Shown: positions 34,701 through 35,376 of the stretch, piece after piece
Position numbering within the stretch: the stretch's first letter is position 1
How the letters are laid out: each line of letters begins with the position of its first letter
NCBI GenBank assembly: GCA_029246505.1
Contig: JAQWNC010000024.1
Coordinates: 1-35,376 of the forward strand
Source: Arenicellaceae bacterium
GTDB taxonomy: Bacteria > Pseudomonadota > Gammaproteobacteria > Arenicellales > Arenicellaceae
Direction: 5' to 3'
Length of the DNA stretch: 35,376 nucleotides
Made by a program: the position numbers and the translations under genes
Notes under the pieces: generated by a model
Seen by the model: the letters and a program-made list of their open reading frames with translations, nothing else
Database searches by the model: none
What the model was told of the DNA's origin: nothing

Positions 34701-35376
34701 CGTTAAGTACCTTGGGTTTAGGGGACTTCTTGGATGGTGGAGGCTTGGACCTAGAGGGTACTGCCAAATGGTTCGGTCCCCCTTCGGCCTATTCAGTGCC
34801 TAATCTGGAGGCAACTTATAGGCTTGCAGCCAGTAAAGGTAAGCTGGTGGGGGTTGATCCCAAGGCCGGGCGTTTATTAGGGCTGCTCAATTTAAATAGC
34901 TTATCTCGTCGTTTAAGATTGGATTTTTCTGATGTTTTTTCAAATGGATTCGTATTCGATAATTTAGGTAGTGAGGGGACTATATACGAGGGCAACTTGG
35001 CGGTTCAGGAGTTTTACGTGGTTGGCCCTTCTGCATATATTGAGTCTCAGGGGCGTATCGGTATCGTCGACGAAGATTACGACTTGGAGCTGGTAGTTTC
35101 TCCACAGTTGGGTGCAAACATTGTCTTATTGAGCGCACTTGCAAATCCAGCAGCAGGGGCGATGATGTTTATTGCTCAGCGCCTATTTGAAGATCAACTA
35201 AATGAAGCACTCCGTTACAGTTACACCGTTACGGGTAATTGGAATGAACCAGAATTCAGCCGTACTAAAATAGAGCCAGAGATTCCTACCGAGAATGGAG
35301 CTGGTGTTGACGAAGCCGTGGTTGGTGGATCTGAAGAGATATTTGACGGTGTATTAGAGCAGCCGAAGAATACGGA
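31754..35376 (+). CDS. yhdP: YhdP-family AsmA-like envelope protein (3' end outside window)
   Basis: YhdP is an inner-membrane-anchored, periplasm-spanning protein of the AsmA/TamB-like group, implicated in moving phospholipids to the outer membrane. The frame runs from ATG 31754 directly after the rng stop to the right edge, with 1,207 full codons and no stop. A membrane anchor lies at about residues 7-27 (LLMCALLVTSVVVAGVVLV). The rest is a beta-rich repeat structure, with LRDLLVIAGVLPKLGIWMQQ, SEKVHAWFDTAFPTGTLKNG and LLGLLNLNSLSRRLRLDFSD, the last in the conserved C-terminal AsmA_2 region. E. coli YhdP has 1,266 residues, so about 95% may be present. The last part turns acidic (EPEIPTENGAGVDEAVVGG). 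Confidence 0.93.
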   Translation, partial: MLRKLINLLMCALLVTSVVVAGVVLVFDNIESRKGLIERFATQLVGQPVSSEALISTWKNGNPQLLIRGLQVESSDFATPDLRVEELAIDVSWVSLLRFWPKIELATISDLSLRIESLPLGGVKVGGWLIPPKEDRKPPARFLRWIADQSDIFAIDSSIEWRNSSGEIERYTDINLVYTLKNKHRLLRGVLRSVEGDLLVRSEFFGNPFESASDWQGEFIIVAAGVGADDTSSGFSMSSRSGSGLIRIPRIDFPHLRDLLVIAGVLPKLGIWMQQADSKGILQDFEVRFTGDVLDLNSWEATAKIIDISFKATDNSPAGNNLDAHLQVTSQGGLISLDSKNVSLSWPQRLTGIIDFEQVKAELLWNIVDDKTQFRVSNAQAWAKQGSIKNFDAAILLEDGAAEGNVSMQFGIPDVSIIKDFIPLYLSEKVHAWFDTAFPTGTLKNGQLNYRGPISVAAVRSNIGELSASADAFDVGVDYGRVQNWPPITEASARLSLVQDRLVVTPSKGSIYQSEFKSGHVVLEKLFERGGQILSIREAEISGPTEDALQFLLEGPLFDESNRPDIDIIAYTGEYTTRFTAELPLADINASTVNGVGEVEQASLTMPLGTNADGVNVLVEFTQDSVTGSGEIESYLGGRASFSIETLVQGRPLEVQLNASGRVSPAYLSTILGEPLANSLAGETNWQGTMNFNSGPVRMRIESDLIGLIIALPEPVYKGSAELLPLRADIEFAPGGELTTVRYDVGENLRGVLNTRTSGDAVLFESGDLVYGQQPLMEDFPVGGLGMRIEAEEIDLDPWLDYMIWVSDRWPELDGEVSSFVKALHRVTLSGQKVRLFDKQLGRMNLTGLSMDGLHWAIDAVGDSLEGQIEAAPANEAPFYIADFKFLDWPASEPDVGSDVDDLKPYEYPIVSIHADDFRFDGRDLGELNIVARPEGESWNIARLDMIQPALTILATGVWELLGKGQTQTTLDFLATTPESGVALSTLGLGDFLDGGGLDLEGTAKWFGPPSAYSVPNLEATYRLAASKGKLVGVDPKAGRLLGLLNLNSLSRRLRLDFSDVFSNGFVFDNLGSEGTIYEGNLAVQEFYVVGPSAYIESQGRIGIVDEDYDLELVVSPQLGANIVLLSALANPAAGAMMFIAQRLFEDQLNEALRYSYTVTGNWNEPEFSRTKIEPEIPTENGAGVDEAVVGGSEEIFDGVLEQPKNT

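Overview
The window is chromosomal housekeeping DNA from a gammaproteobacterium, mid-40s % GC by eye. The evidence is gene content and order. The run rph / yicC-gmk-rpoZ-spoT-ridA-recG-ubiA resembles the Pseudomonas-type arrangement. The run leuS-lptE-holA-proA-nadD-rsfS-rlmH-maf-rng-yhdP combines the widespread leuS-to-rlmH block with the maf-rng-yhdP block seen in several gammaproteobacterial orders. LptE, Lgt and YhdP indicate a Gram-negative envelope. I cannot place the organism below class level. I see no IS element, prophage, CRISPR array, tRNA or rRNA.

Region by region. (1) 1-1280 is a decayed stretch: the tail of an unknown gene, a porin relic with an in-frame stop (145-534), and a small secreted-protein gene on the minus strand that looks frameshifted (765-1077). 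(2) 1281-3656, plus strand: lgt, a periplasmic coiled-coil DUF4124-like protein, and a stand-alone 5'-3' exonuclease. (3) 8919-3843, minus strand, in transcription order: a twice-deleted Ser/Thr kinase relic, a PP2C phosphatase, rph, rdgB, a long-form gpmI and a NUDIX hydrolase. (4) 9100-18454, plus strand: yicC, gmk, rpoZ, spoT, ridA, recG, ubiA, an orphan ParA-like ATPase and a membrane fatty-acid-hydroxylase-family enzyme. (5) 20325-18668, minus strand: an FAD oxidoreductase resembling the oxidase half of MnmC, then a MnmM/YtqB-family methyltransferase. (6) 20355-35376, plus strand: an LplT-like MFS transporter, tag, leuS, lptE, holA, proA, nadD, rsfS, rlmH, maf, rng and yhdP, the last running off the right edge.

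Several genes share themes. Nucleotide and RNA metabolism are heavily represented: gmk, rdgB, maf, NUDIX, rph, yicC, rng, rlmH, rsfS, and the (p)ppGpp enzyme SpoT beside RpoZ. Envelope biogenesis is covered by lgt, lptE, yhdP and the LplT-like transporter.

The two observations most worth following are both inferences. One is a candidate two-gene, unfused version of the last two steps of wobble-uridine mnm5(s2)U synthesis (18668-20325). The other is an apparently orphaned PP2C phosphatase whose partner kinase survives only as a short relic (7548-8919). Nothing here is convincingly a wholly new system; most of the window is conserved core genome.
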